Below are positions 1 through 10,809 of a stretch of 64,000 bases of DNA, one piece after another. Within the stretch, counting starts at the first letter, position 1, and each line of letters opens with the position of its first letter. The stretch spans positions 6,138,001 to 6,202,000 of the forward strand of contig OZ176057.1 of the NCBI GenBank assembly GCA_964247055.1, in the 5' to 3' direction. The DNA is from Paragordius varius. Its lineage: Eukaryota; Nematomorpha. The translations under genes were made by a program, and so were the position numbers. The notes beneath the pieces were generated by a model. That model saw only the letters and a program-made list of their open reading frames with translations. It did not search any database and had not been told where the DNA came from.

Positions 1-329
1 TTATTTTTTATTTTAAATTTTAAATCAATATCAACTTCATGATTAAGCAAGTTAATCTTTATTAATTCCCTAAAATTATTTGGAATTTATAAGATTTTAA
101 CGACTAATTATATATAAGTTTCTGGTTTATTATTACAATTTTTCATTGAAAACATGTTAAGTTATAATTTTGTTGGATTGGAAAAAATTATTTCATTAAA
201 AAAGTGGTTTTTGAATAAATTATTTTTTTTAAATGAATAAATATATAATAAATAAACAGAATTAGGTTAAAAATTAATAAAATAAAACCTACATCCAAAA
301 ATTATGGTTAATACAAAATTTAAAAATTT

Positions 330-457
330 TAAGGATTAACTTGAGGTGTTTAAGGACCAACTTGAAGTGTTTAAGGACCGAAGTGTTAAAGGACCAACTT
401 AAAGTGTAACAACTTAGAGTGTCTAAAGAACTTAAAACGTTTATGGACACTCTGAAT
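330..457. repeat. Degenerate about 20-bp repeat (right foldback arm)
   Basis: About six imperfect repeats of a unit like aacttgaagtgtttaaggac lie in the Lys-rich X-Y intron. The same repeat in opposite orientation lies at unit 19291-19342, so in the tandem these form an inverted pair. Only the right arm is inside this copy. Confidence 0.7.
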
Positions 458-904
458 AATTTATTTATCACACAAGTCATAAATCAATATTGCAAATATT
501 TTTTAGATGAATTTTTTTAAACTATGTTATTGCTTTCACGGTTCCATTTAGGGTATCATAGTGTTCCATGCTCATTTTTGCTTCATTTTTTGTATCAAGC
601 TACTGATTTCAGTACTAAACGGTTTTTGCAAATCAAAATCATTATTAAAGTCCATTTAGCAGTTTATTTTATTATAAAACTTGATCACGAGAGATGCCTG
701 AAGTCGTATTATGCGTTAACATACATTCTTTCATTTCAAATTATGTTGCTAATAATCGGCTTTGATATTAAACTTTATTTTATGTAAAAAAATATAACTA
801 ACCTATAAAATTTTGAAACTATGGCAGAAATTTAGCAATATTCCAAAAAATTTACTTAGATATAAAATTTACCTTAATATAAAACCAAATTGCTTTTGCC
901 CTAG

Positions 905-1663
905 GTACAGGTTATCAGCCAGTCCCCTCAAGCAGTCCAGGAGGTAGTACGACGACCCCAGAATTAAACACGCCACCTAATGAATCTCGTGATTCCGATG
1001 ATGAAAAAAAGCGTAAAAAAGGAAGCAGTCATCACAAATCAAAGAGTAGAGGCGATGATAAGGGAACCTCCAAAAAAAGCTCAAAACATGACATTGATGG
1101 TATGGATTTATATGGAATTTGTGTTCATCTAAAATCTTAGTAGATTTATTTTACATGCTGTGTTTGCTAGTCCAATAAGAATATATGTCTGTATAAAGGG
1201 TTTTTTTGTAAGTTTCAATAAAATTTTTGAATAAAATAAAATTTTTGTAAGGAGAGTTTTTACGAAAGTTACAATTCATGGTTAAAAGGATCTGAAATTG
1301 GTATCTTTTATGTTAAAAAGTTTCGTCACTATTCCCTTGCTTTGCAACATACTATGATGGATACTAATTAGACTGATTAACAATATAATTTACCCTAAAT
1401 CATTTACATATTTAGTAGACAAAAAAGCCAAGAAAAAAGAAAGTGGCATTAAAATTAGTGCATCAGGGACAACAGACAAAAAATCAAGTAAAACGAAAGA
1501 TTTGACAAAATCCTCGTCGTCTGGAACCAAAAAAGATAAAAAAACCTCTAAAAGTGGAAAACGGGATGAATCACAATCTCCGGCACCCGCAAGTGATTCC
1601 AAAGACAAACAAAAGAAAAAAGATAAAGCCTCGCCTGATAATAAGAAGAAGGGCAAAAAATAG
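905..1663 (+). CDS. Lys/Ser-rich-tailed protein, last two exons (copy 1)
   Basis: I do not recognise this gene. Exon Y (905-1099) encodes TGYQPVPSSSPGG and a charged run ending GTSKKSSKHDID. Exon Z (1419-1663) encodes DKKAKKKESG...SQSPAPASDSK...KKGKK and stops at TAG. Phase (2 nt in, 1 nt out) matches across exons. The tail is low-complexity, rich in Lys, Ser and Asp, and probably disordered. Exon Y has tandem acceptors 6 nt apart (ctag|gtacag|gt) that would keep frame and add or drop two residues. Its upstream exons in this copy lie off the window; in the tandem they are at unit about 19.1 kb. It converges on ALP, with the stops 468 bp apart. The poly(A) signal is at 1776-1781. Confidence 0.75.
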
Positions 1664-1775
1664 TGTTTTAACTTTGTTTTTAGGACCGGTCTAGTCCTTA
1701 AGATTTGATTGGAACTTGTAATTTTTAAGCGTTTACTTCATGCATATATCTATCAATTCAAAAGAATTATGTTAA

Positions 1776-1781
1776 AATAAA
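1776..1781 (+). promoter_or_regulatory. Poly(A) signal of Lys-rich gene
   Basis: AATAAA lies 113 bp past the TAG of exon Z. It is repeated at 37351-37356, and on the minus strand at 44585-44590 and 63286-63291, so it is also kept in the diverged copy. Confidence 0.6.
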
Positions 1782-2013
1782 GGCCATTTTATACGCATAT
1801 GATATTTGTAAACTAATGTTTTATTAGTTGTTAAGATTATCACAAACCTTAAAAACTTTTATTGTTTTGATATATTAAACAGCTATTTGAGTATCAAATC
1901 ATATTTTACAATATTACTATGATCTTATATTATATGGACACTAAAATTTTTTTGCCAAAGAATTGAATGTAAATATTAACTAGAATTGTTACCCAAATAT
2001 AACACTTTTGCAA

Positions 2014-2019
2014 TTTATT
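2014..2019 (-). promoter_or_regulatory. Poly(A) signal of alkaline phosphatase
   Basis: AATAAA on the minus strand lies about 112 bp past the ALP stop. It is repeated at 37589-37594 (minus), 44347-44352 (plus) and 63047-63052 (plus). With the opposing signal at 1776-1781, it leaves about 230 bp between the two gene ends. Confidence 0.6.
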
Positions 2020-2130
2020 CATAATATTTTAATAAATGATATATTGATTTATATAAACTATATAATAGCACAAAAAAGCTAAGAAATTTATAATTTTGGT
2101 GTGTTTGAAAAAAATAAAAAATAAAATAAA

Positions 2131-5100
2131 TTATTTTGAGCAATGTTTTTCGTGGATGTAAGGACCAACACAGCTGGCATACGACATGGCGTGATTTATG
2201 TAATGTTGTTCAAACGTTCCACTAAACAAATGAGCATTCCGTCCTAAGCAATATCGTATTCGAATATAAGTACAGTAAAAAGTTAAATTATACGGACAGA
2301 CAAAACGTAAAACATATGTATGTCTTTTTTTAAAAGACAACCATACTTTTTAAATTTTGATTTTTTGAAATATAAATCTGTTTAAAATTGCAAAAAACAA
2401 ATAAGGTAATCCCTTAGTAAACAACGACAGACATTATGAAACTTTAAATTATAAGGACAAACTTAAATACACTATGGTCAAGTTTATATTACTGGAAAGC
2501 TATAAATTATTGCCAAATAGCATATGTAGCAAAGAGAATTATTTGATAGTAAAAAGTAAAAAAATAACTATAAGCCAATAATACTGCCCTTTGTTGTATA
2601 TGTTATTTAGCAACAAAGTCAAATAGTTTTTTTAACAATATCTTTTTTTAGAACTGATTGTTTAAAGTGATATTTAAATGATAAATATTTTTTTACATAT
2701 TTTTATATAATAAACTAATGTTAAAAGTATGGTGTTTTTCGAATAAAAATTGTCATTACATTTTTACCTTTTACCCGCATAATTTCAATTTTGCTTTATA
2801 TCTATGTAACTCAACGATCTAAATAAGTTTTAAAAAAATTTAATAAATATTTTTATATTTTTTTCCTAAAACACTTTTATAGAAATGTTTAAATGAAAAT
2901 TTTGTTTTATAAATACCTATTGCATATACAGGCACATCTTCGCCTCCATGACTTTCCTCACTTAAAGGTATAGCAGCTTGAGCTTGATAATCGGGATCAT
3001 CTGATAAAAATTTATTAATACTAAATTTAATAAAGTTTATATTCCTACAAAGTAAAATTCGACATATATTTTAGTGAAAATTTGAATTTTGTGATCTTTT
3101 TACGTTCAAAGATTATTAGTTATTAAAATTTATGTTTAAAATAATTTCCATTATGTTGAAGTACCAATTTATACTTTGTTTTACCAAAAGACAACCATAT
3201 TAAATCTTAAAACTGTGTAATAACTCTTTTAGTATGTTTTGCCCTCTGAAATATAAATTTTATAAAAATTGTAACAGCAAAAATTAAAATTATAAAAATC
3301 AATCATAAATGCTAAAAGACAATTAATTTTAGCCATACTTTTCTAACCCTCAATTTTATGATTAAGAAATATAGAAATGTATATTAGTGGCACAATCAAT
3401 TACAGTGTGCATTTAAAAGATCGAAAAAAAAGAAAGAAATAATTGTTTATTCAACATTTAGTTACACTATTGTGGATATTGCCCCCAACTATAGAGCTGT
3501 GAAATAAGCAAGCATCATAATGCATACTGTATTTATTTACATTTTATTTACGTTATATTATCATAAAAAACTCTTTGTAAGAAACATATGTGTTTTTAGG
3601 TTTTGTCTTTATAACTTACAATTATTTTTTTTTCAAATTAAATTTTAAGATTGAAATAAAGAATGTTGTATTATTATGGCAGTTACAAAACAACTTCATA
3701 GATGTAAAAAACCAATTTTTGTGTTTCTAACATCGGGCCTTTGGTTATATATTTTAGTGTTTAGCCCGCCAGGTCCGTTCCCATACGTTAGCGGTGTATA
3801 AGGCATATCATCTACATCCGATAATTCAAATTCCCGCGTTAGATATTCTCGGTTTAAACCTAAAATTTAAGGTATTAAAAAAGCATGTCCTGTGAAAAGT
3901 CAATTTAAGGTTCTTTGTTAGGAAATATTATAATAAAACATTTTAATATGTTAAAAACAGCAAATATTACATATTTATTAGAAGGATTAAATAACCAAAT
4001 ATTATAAGTATTCCATTCCGTTCCAAAAAAATTAAAAAAAAGAAAGGACTGATCTCATCAAAATCGGTTCTGGTTCCAATGCCTGAATATGTATTTATTC
4101 TTTTTCATTAAACATGTGATTATATAGTACAGGGTATATAAAGCAAAATTTTTAATAAATACTAACCAAAAATAGGGTTTCCCCTTAACGGATAGCCCCC
4201 AAGATTAAACACGTGTGAATGGTCAGCTGTTACTATAATTAACGTTTCAGATTCATCAGCTGTCTTATTTTCTTCATCCAGATCAGCTGATTTTTGAGTT
4301 CGATCCACGAGGTAAGAAACAACTTTTTCCAACTCTAGCGTTTCTTCCAAAGCTAGTCTGGCCTTCCCTTCATGATGTGCGTGATCTATGCGACTTCCTG
4401 GTAGTTTAAAATAAGATTGAAACTTTTAAATAAAGTTATACAAACAAAAAGACAAATAATTATTTAAAAGACAACAACCATACTTTTTACAACTTTTATT
4501 CTATATAAACTATTTTTTAATTAACTATGAAATATATTGTGTTAATTATCAACCTATTTCATAATTTGCGCATTTAAAGCAGTATAGCGATCTTGACCTA
4601 TTTATCCTTTGAATAATAGCCAAAATTTCAAGGAGTCGAATTGAAAAAATTGCTAAAAATAATTTTATTTTGGCTAACTTATTGTATATGGAAAATAATA
4701 GTATTTTTTTGATTTTATAGCTAATTTATTTTAAATTACAAAATAGATATAATAATTAAGAACGAAAAGGGCTAAAAATAATAAATGCTCCTATTTCAAA
4801 CCCAAGCAAATTAATTTTTTGTTTTGGTTCCTATTGTTTTTTGCTAATATGTGTTGATAATTTGTATTGTAATGATTATTTAATAAGTCACAGTTTGGTG
4901 TACACTATTACTTGAACAATTAAAATAAACCATTAAATAAAAAAATATTTAAAAATAAAACAATCAATATATTTTAAAAAAACAAAAGTTATATTTTCAG
5001 ATATACGGTTTAAATTTTTAAAATTAAATGAAAATTATCGATATATCATATATACCTTCGACCAATAAAAAATATCCGGCGTCGTCTTTGTTGGATAAAA

Positions 5101-5196
5101 TGTCAACTGCTTTGGTGACCATTTCAAGCAAAGTCGGTTCAGAACTACTCGCCTCTTTTTTCGATACGTAACTCATGAGATCGTGGGCAAACAAGC
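2131..5196 (-). CDS. Alkaline phosphatase, C-terminal five exons (copy 1)
   Basis: Five minus-strand exons encode the last part of an animal alkaline phosphatase, a zinc/magnesium phosphomonoesterase that is normally secreted or cell-surface. In transcript order they are a 5056-5196, b 4167-4397, c 3713-3859, d 2917-3000 and e 2131-2243. All have AG/GT borders in one consistent phase (2 nt, codons, 1 nt). About 238 codons are open to TAA. Exon a starts LFAHDLMSYV and ends YFLLVEG; b has SRIDHAHHEG and VTADHSHVF; c has YGNGPGG; d has ESHGGEDVPVY; e has EQHYINHAMSYASCVG. By the placental ALP numbering these hold the equivalents of E311, D316, H320, D357, H358, H360 and H432. The donor of c (g|gttttt) is weak but required by phase. 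The protein ends about 11 residues after SCVG with no hydrophobic tail, so no GPI signal is seen. The nucleophile serine and first half of the enzyme are absent from the whole unit, so this copy alone cannot encode an enzyme. Confidence 0.93.
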
Positions 5197-5929
5197 CTGT
5201 GTTACAGTGAGGGGGAATATTACAAATATTTTGCACAGTTAATAATATACCCTCCTCAAATTTTCAAAAGCATCTATGCACACGTCAACCTAAATTAAAT
5301 TTATAATTTAATATACTGTGCAAGTTTGTAAGCCAAAATCAGCGATTTGCTCAACAATATTTTAGCATAATTGGTGTTTCTGGCAAATTATATATCCCAC
5401 ATCTTAGGAATAATTTAAAATTTTGAAGTAAAATGACATGATATCCATTTATTATGTATTTGATAATAGAATTTCCAAATATTTTTTCATTATTAAGAAG
5501 GCTAAGATTTCCGTGGAATAACTTTGAATTGACAATGACATCGGTATAATCGGAGTGATAACCAGATGAATTAAATGAACTTGTGCGTTCCATGTGCAAA
5601 ATTTAATATATCATATTTATGCAGGCAATACATTAATTATATAGCACCCCATATAAAATATATTAGCATATTCCAACCAATTCCGCTGATTTAATAGTTA
5701 AAGAGAGCATATAACATAGAATTGAGCTAATAAAGAAAATCAAAATTAATTAAAAAGAAGATCTAAGGACAAGCTTAAGTGTTTACAGAATTGTCAGTTT
5801 ATGTAATTTGCAATTTGGAAAACCAGAGTACATATAATATGGATTTATTGAGTGGTTTGAGCACCTATGATTGCAATCAGAAAAATATTTATATGTAAAT
5901 GCTGATTGAAAAACCTAATTTGAAGGCTT

Positions 5930-6337
5930 TAGGCCTTCTTCTCCAATGGCAACCAGGGATGGGGACGTGAATCAAGACTATCAACCATGGATTGTTACGC
6001 GAATCAAGGAACGAACCGAAGGGATCTTTTATGAGGTAAATCTATCATTTAGGTGTGATCTCCGCGGGAAAAGCGTACATTACGGAATCTAGAAGCCCTG
6101 GACAGATCAAATGCTGGGGATTTGGGACTGGACGATTGATGGAGCGACACAGGAAGAGGAACCTACTAATTGCGAGGTAATCTTAATTTTTAGGTCTGGG
6201 TGGACTTTGGCACATTGGGGAGGAGAGATCTGTTGGGATGAAGCTCTTGGGAATGTCCAGATGGGGAGAAGGCAAATCGTGCCTGGAGCTGATGGATGGC
6301 AAGACGCACTCAAGTATCTCATTGGGGATGATTGCAC
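5930..6337 (+). other. GC-richer gene-like segment, unrecognised
   Basis: Base composition rises sharply above the surrounding AT-rich DNA. One frame opens with ATG at 5947 as MATRDGDVNQDYQPWIVTRI, continuing KERTEGIFYE, and closes after about 50 codons. Another frame (6111-6389) is open for 92 codons (LAHWGGEICWDEALGN). In the diverged copy (59630-59821 minus) the first frame continues further in a different register, so neither is a conserved intact gene. Two exactly 17-nt stretches of the form gag|gtaa...tag|gt occur at 6036-6052 and 6177-6193. It may be a decayed exon pair or part of a dispersed repeat. Confidence 0.4.
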
Positions 6338-6534
6338 AACAAACTCTCATTATACTTGTGGAGAGTTTTTGGGCCAAATGACTCTCTAATGGGAGGAATA
6401 AATCCTCCTTTACAAGGGTGGGGAAAATGAGCTCGTTTGAAAGAGTTTTTTTCCTTACTTGTGTTAAGGAGCATTTATTTCTCCCATTAGAGAGTTGGCG
6501 CAAAAACTCTCCACAAGTATAATGAGAGTTTGTT
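6338..6534. repeat. 197-bp imperfect inverted repeat
   Basis: The outer arms read aacaaactctcattatactt from the left and the same from the right on the other strand, followed by gtggagagttttt on both sides. Inner parts (ctctctaatgggag, ctcctt) also pair. The centre is near 6436 (gagctc). It would fold into a long stem in DNA or RNA. It causes the repeated peptide TNSHYTCGEFL in two overlapping open frames, which are therefore artefacts. It might be a foldback DNA element. Confidence 0.85.
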
Positions 6535-6544
6535 GCAGGCCCGC

Positions 6545-6606
6545 AAGTCCAAAATTGTATTTTGAGCACTCTTACTCCCGGACGCTCAAAATAAAATTTT
6601 GGACTT
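6545..6606. repeat. 62-bp hairpin
   Basis: The 23-bp arms 6545-6567 and 6584-6606 pair at 22 of 23 positions (aagtccaaaattgtattttg against gctcaaaataaaattttgga), with a 16-nt loop that is GC-rich for this window. It sits 10 bp after the 197-bp inverted repeat. Copies are at 22727-22788 and 59156-59217. Confidence 0.85.
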
Positions 6607-6638
6607 AGAATATTTTTTAATTTTTTTTCTCGCCCTTT

Positions 6639-6652
6639 GGGGGGGGGGGGGG
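6639..6652 (+). repeat. G homopolymer (14)
   Basis: A run of 14 G follows cgcccttt. The same length is at 22821-22834. The inverted contig has 17 C at 59107-59123. The difference is either true variation between copies or sequencing error in a homopolymer. Confidence 0.95.
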
Positions 6653-6984
6653 TTATATATATTTATTTATATTTTTTAATTTTTTTTTAATCAAAAAATC
6701 ATAATAAAATCAGGATTATTTATTAACAAATATTATTATTTAATATTAAAAATATCATTCTTGTCTAGTCTTGAGTTATTCTTGATTTTCTGTCAATTTG
6801 TTATATCCAGTTTTTGTATCATTTTTGAATATTCATTTATCGTTGTTGAGATTATTTAGATAGTTTCAGAATCTATAAAATTGTTTTTATTTATTTATAA
6901 AAAATATTCATTTTCTTTGATATAGTATCTTGTCTAGTTAGCTCTCATGATTTTGGGTCAATTCATCATTTTAATTAATTTCAT
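6653..6984. other. Non-coding, no feature seen
   Basis: AT-rich sequence between the G run and the dispersed-repeat cluster. I see no gene, RNA or repeat in it. Equivalents are 22835-23166 and 58775-59106. Confidence 0.6.
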
Positions 6985-8405
6985 ATATTATTAATACTTT
7001 AATCCTAAATAACAAAAGAATTATATGAAATTTATCCTAAAAAATTTAAAGTTTTAAAGAAATTAGCTGTTTATGTCAGAGGTTTTTGCGATAATAGCGG
7101 AAAAATTAGCGTTAAAAATGTTTGTGATAAAGTTCGAACTTAAAACCTGAAACAACCAATACATTAATAAATTTACCGACTTTTTTAAGAACTTTACCCT
7201 AACTTAAACCTCGAAACCCTAAATGTAGTTAAAAAGAGTTTTTTAAAAAAATCAAAAACCTTAATAAAGAGAGGCTATTTTTGTGAGAAGAGAAAAGTCA
7301 GAAAAAATAGAAAATGACCTGCTCCCTATTTCAAAGTAATGGCTATCATTAAAAAAAGGAAATTCAGAGATTTAGTTAGGTTATATAAATTTATAAATGA
7401 ACCAACTCCAATCCCTCTCCCTAACTCTAGCCCACAAACTCAAAACCCTTAAAGTGGTTTAAACCGAGATCGATAAAAATTTTACTCAAAAACCGAAATA
7501 TAAACTTAAAATCTCAAAATAGGTTTTAGAGATAAATATTGAGGTTTTTAAAACCAGCTGTATTTGAATAAAGATATCAGTAATATAATCTGTTAAAAAA
7601 AACTCTGGTTTTCAAACAAAATAGAGTCTTTTATTATTATAGATAAAATAATTAACAAAAAAAATAGGTCAGAAATTATAAAAAATGAGAATAATGTGCT
7701 CCCTATTTTATAATTATGAATATCATTTAAACCAATCTGCAAAATTCTGAGACAAAGATTTAATTTAAAAAGAAACCGAGGAAGTCCTGCGGACTTCTTT
7801 AAGAAAATGAACCAACTCCAACCCCTCACCCTAACCCTAGCCCAGAAACTCGAAAAACCTTATAGTTCTTTAAACCTAAATCAATAAATTTTGCTCAAAA
7901 ACCATAATAACAGCTTTAAAGGGTCATAAGAAATGAGATAAAGATTTACTCACAAGTATTAGCGGTAATAGGTTAGAGTTTAACATTGACGTTTTGTAAA
8001 TTTAAATTTTAAACCAGCTTAAACGACTCATATTACACCAAAAACACGTGATACTTTAATCCTAATAAAAAGAATTGTATGAAATTTATCCTAAAAAATA
8101 AAAAGTTTCAAAGAAATCAGCTGTCTATGTCAGAGGTTTTTGCGTAAATACCTCAAACAACCAATATATAAATTAATTTGCGGACTTCTTTAAGAACCTG
8201 ACCCTAACTTAAAACTAGAAACCATAAATGTAGTTAAAAAAGAGTTTTCTAAAAATTTTATTCAAATATAATCAAGAGAGCATTTTTTTGTTAGAAGAGA
8301 AAAGTCAAAAAAAAGGTTATATAAATTTATAGAATAGAAATGCGCTCCAATCCCTCACCCTAACCCTAGCCCACAAACTCGAAACCCTTAAAGTGCTTTA
8401 AACCT
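6985..8405 (+). repeat. Repeat cluster with telomere-like CCCTAACCCTAGCCC blocks
   Basis: A segment of about 400-450 bp is present twice (about 6990-7450 and 8045-8405) with a partial third (about 7575-7880). Shared landmarks in order are actttaatcct, gtcagaggtttttgcg, cctaacttaaa...cgaaacccta, agagaaaagtcag, gctccctatttc and aaccaactccaa followed by ccctaaccctagccc and cccttaaagtg. At 7781-7797 is the palindrome gaagtcctgcggacttc. The CCCTAA look is part of a longer unique motif and is not a telomere array. Confidence 0.75.
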
Positions 8406-8409
8406 GATT

Positions 8410-8660
8410 AATTAAAACATCTGATTCTTAAAAACAAATAATAATTAAAAACAACAGATTTATTAAAACAACTGATTTATAAAAACAACTGATTGATATA
8501 AACAAACGATAAATTAAAACAAACGATAAATAAAAACAACTGAAGAACTGATTAATGATAAATAATCATTTAAATACAAATAATTAATAAACACAAATAA
8601 TAAAACTTATTAATTAAAACAACTGATTAATTAAAACAACTGATTAATACAACAGATTTA
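8410..8660. repeat. Small outlying cluster of the 17-bp minisatellite
   Basis: Degenerate copies of the aacaactgattaat motif lie about 2 kb from the main array. Further stray copies are at about 9540-9620. Equivalents are 24592-24842 and 57099-57349. Confidence 0.75.
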
Positions 8661-9311
8661 TCTGAATAATAAGGAAAAAATAAAAAATATTTATACAATT
8701 GGTTATTAATAACGTAAAAAGTAACTAAAAATATATACGTAAATAGTTTAATTGGTATGGCAGCAATGAAGTGGATACTATATTGTTTCCTAAAAATAAA
8801 ATAAAATATAAAGTCAAAACAAATAATCACATAAAAATAAATATCTTGAAACTATTAAATAATTATAGGTATCAAATTCAAAAAACAGCTGATCAAGAAA
8901 AATGGTTATTTAAAAAAATTTATAAAGTTTGTTATAAAAAAGTGATATTTTGTTATTTTGCGGTAAAAATTAAAGGAACAATATTATATATCTTAATAAA
9001 AATAACTAATTTGTTTTAAATCAAAAATTTATTATAAATAGTTAATTTATTAAAAAAATGATTAATTAAATCAATTATATTATTATATATGCAATAATTC
9101 AGCAAAAATTATATAAATTTATTATAATATTTCGATTACTACAGGTAATCTTTGTCAAACGTAAAAATAAAATTAAATTCTTTAATTAAAGAGCATTAAA
9201 ATCGACTCATCAATTTTATTAAAAAAAGTAGTTATTTTGAGAAAAAAATGTAAAGTTGAAAAACTAGTAAAAAAATCTGTTCTAAAATTTAATCTAAATA
9301 TAATTAATTAC
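8661..9311. other. Non-coding, very AT-rich
   Basis: An 82-codon open frame (8771-9019) is almost all Lys, Asn, Ile and Tyr, as expected by chance in such DNA. I do not support a gene here. Equivalents are 24843-25493 and 56448-57098. Confidence 0.55.
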
Positions 9312-9394
9312 CAAGTTCATCCATAATATTCAATTACGCTTTTTCAATAGACTTCGTTTACGTTTCGGGCTGCTGATTACATAAACAACACATT
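9312..9394 (-). other. Exon-like cassette C1 (83 bp)
   Basis: On the minus strand this is bounded by an acceptor (tttaatttactgtag) and a donor (gaacttg|gtaattaatt). It begins aatgtgttg and is less AT-rich than its surroundings. An ATG one base after the acceptor opens MCCLCNQQPET. Another frame reads VISSPKRKRSLLKKRN. It contains cagcagcccgaaacg, related to the gcagcccgaggaagtc part of the dispersed repeat at 16.7 kb. It is one of three cassettes with the same borders and nearly the same length. Confidence 0.4.
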
Positions 9395-9758
9395 CTACAG
9401 TAAATTAAAGAAAAATGTAATAATTAAGGATTAAATATTATGTTACAATAATAAATAAAAAAAATTTACAAACGATAGAAAATTTATATTCTACATACTC
9501 TACATATTCTTTTTAAAAAAATTTCAACTATCTTTAGAATATCTCAAGTTAACCAATTGAAAACAACTGTAAGATAAAACCAATTATTACAAACTGATTA
9601 AAAACAACTAATAAACAGGTGATAAATGCTAATTACATAAAAAAAGTTGATTATGATAATATGGATTTATACAGAATTTATAAAACAAAACAATTGGATT
9701 AACAAAAATACTTAAATAATATTCAAAATTTATCAACAAAATATAAAATAATAATTAC

Positions 9759-9840
9759 CCAATTCCCAAAACATTCCAGGTATTTCTACATCAGTTTTGT
9801 TGAAGTCAGTCCTGCGTACTTCTGTAAGACATCACACATT
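9759..9840 (-). other. Exon-like cassette C2 (82 bp)
   Basis: On the minus strand, the acceptor is ttttttttgtttag and the donor gaattgg|gtaattatt. It begins aatgtgtgat, and the ATG one base in opens MCDVLQKYAGLTSTKLM and then stops. It contains gaagtacgcaggactgactt, a decayed form of the palindrome gaagtccgcaggacttc. It is separated from C3 by 2.46 kb that is mostly minisatellite. Confidence 0.4.
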
Positions 9841-9979
9841 CTAAACAAAAAAAATAGTATGTTACAATATATTGAGATTAATATTATAAAAATGCTATTT
9901 AAAATGGCTAGCTAATTGGTTAAAATAATAAAATTTATAAAAAAAAAGGTGGCATATGTTTGCAGAAAAACAATTTTGC

Positions 9980-10780
9980 GGTTTTAAAAAAGTTTGCCAT
10001 TTTTTAAAGAATTTCAGCGCATTTTTGATTTAAAAAGAATATTTACGCTTTTTAAACAATATTGAAAGTTTTTAGAGAGCTTTAGTGGTTTTTAGAAAAC
10101 TTTTAGGGATTTTAAATTTTTTAGCAATTTTAAGAGAATTTCAAGCGCATTTGTTTGATTTAAAAGGAATTTTAGCTATATTTTAAAAATTTTAGCATTT
10201 TAAGAAAGTTTTAGCGGTTTTAAGGAAGTTTTATCATTACATTGTTATCCGGTTATTAAATTGTAACCGGTTTTTAGAATATTTCTAAAGAAGTAGACTT
10301 TTAGCTGGTTGGAGCGTTTTTAGAAAGTTTAAGCGGTTTTAGAAAATTTTAGCGGTTTTTAGAGAATTTCAAACGCATTTTTTATTTAAAAGGAATTTTA
10401 GCGGTTTTTAGAAAGTTTTAGAGGTTTTTAAGAAATTTTAGCAATTTTTAGAGAATTTCAAACTTTTTTGATTTAAAAGGAATTTTAGCGGTTTTTATAA
10501 GGTTTTAGCGGTTTTTATAAGGTTTTAGCGGTTTTTATAAGGTTTTAGCGGTTTTTATAAGGTTTTAGCGGTTTTTATAAAATTTTAGCGGTTTTTAGGA
10601 AATTTTAGCGATTTTAAGAGAATTAAACGCATTATTTTGAGTTAAAAGGAATTTTAGCGATATTTTAAAAATTTTAGCCATTTTTAGGATGTTTTAGCGG
10701 TTTTAAAGAGAGTTTTAGCGGTTTTTTAATTCGGTTTTTAATATAACTTTTTAGATAGTTTTGGCGGTTTTTAGATAAAC
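9980..10780 (+). repeat. Minisatellite S1, about 20-bp unit
   Basis: Tandem units like ttttagcggtttttagaaag, with a perfect run of ttttagcggtttttataagg at about 10480-10565. A longer phrase (gagaatttcaaacgc, atttaaaaggaattttagcg) recurs about five times, giving a higher-order pattern. A small palindrome ccggtta/taaccgg interrupts it at 10249-10270. It lies between cassette C2 and minisatellite S2. Confidence 0.93.
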
Positions 10781-10809
10781 TTATAATTATAATCAACATA
10801 ATAAAAAAA

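Larger units (their letters stand above)
1664..2130. other. Gap between convergent gene ends
   Basis: This is AT-rich 3' UTR and intergenic sequence between the Lys-rich stop and the ALP stop, with the two opposing poly(A) signals. Nothing else is seen. Equivalents are 37239-37705, 44236-44702 and 62924-63388. Confidence 0.7.

Noticed and set aside
1390-1656. 88-codon minus-strand frame opposite exon Z (and 63396-63668 in the flank)
   Set aside because: It is antisense to the Lys-rich exon, which has splice borders, phase and paralogue support on its own strand.
6183-6569. 128-codon minus-strand frame and the 92-codon plus-strand frame over it (6111-6389)
   Set aside because: Both run through the 197-bp inverted repeat, which gives both strands the same peptide TNSHYTCGEFL. 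They are by-products of a foldback, and the diverged copy does not keep the frames.
7810-7845. CCCTAACCCTAGCCC as an internal telomere
   Set aside because: Only two telomere-like units sit inside a longer dispersed repeat that recurs with the same flanks. There is no run of TTAGG or TTAGGG.
8771-9019. 82-codon frame as a gene
   Set aside because: Nearly all Lys, Asn, Ile, Tyr and Phe codons, as expected by chance in such AT-rich DNA; no motif, and no splice or promoter context.
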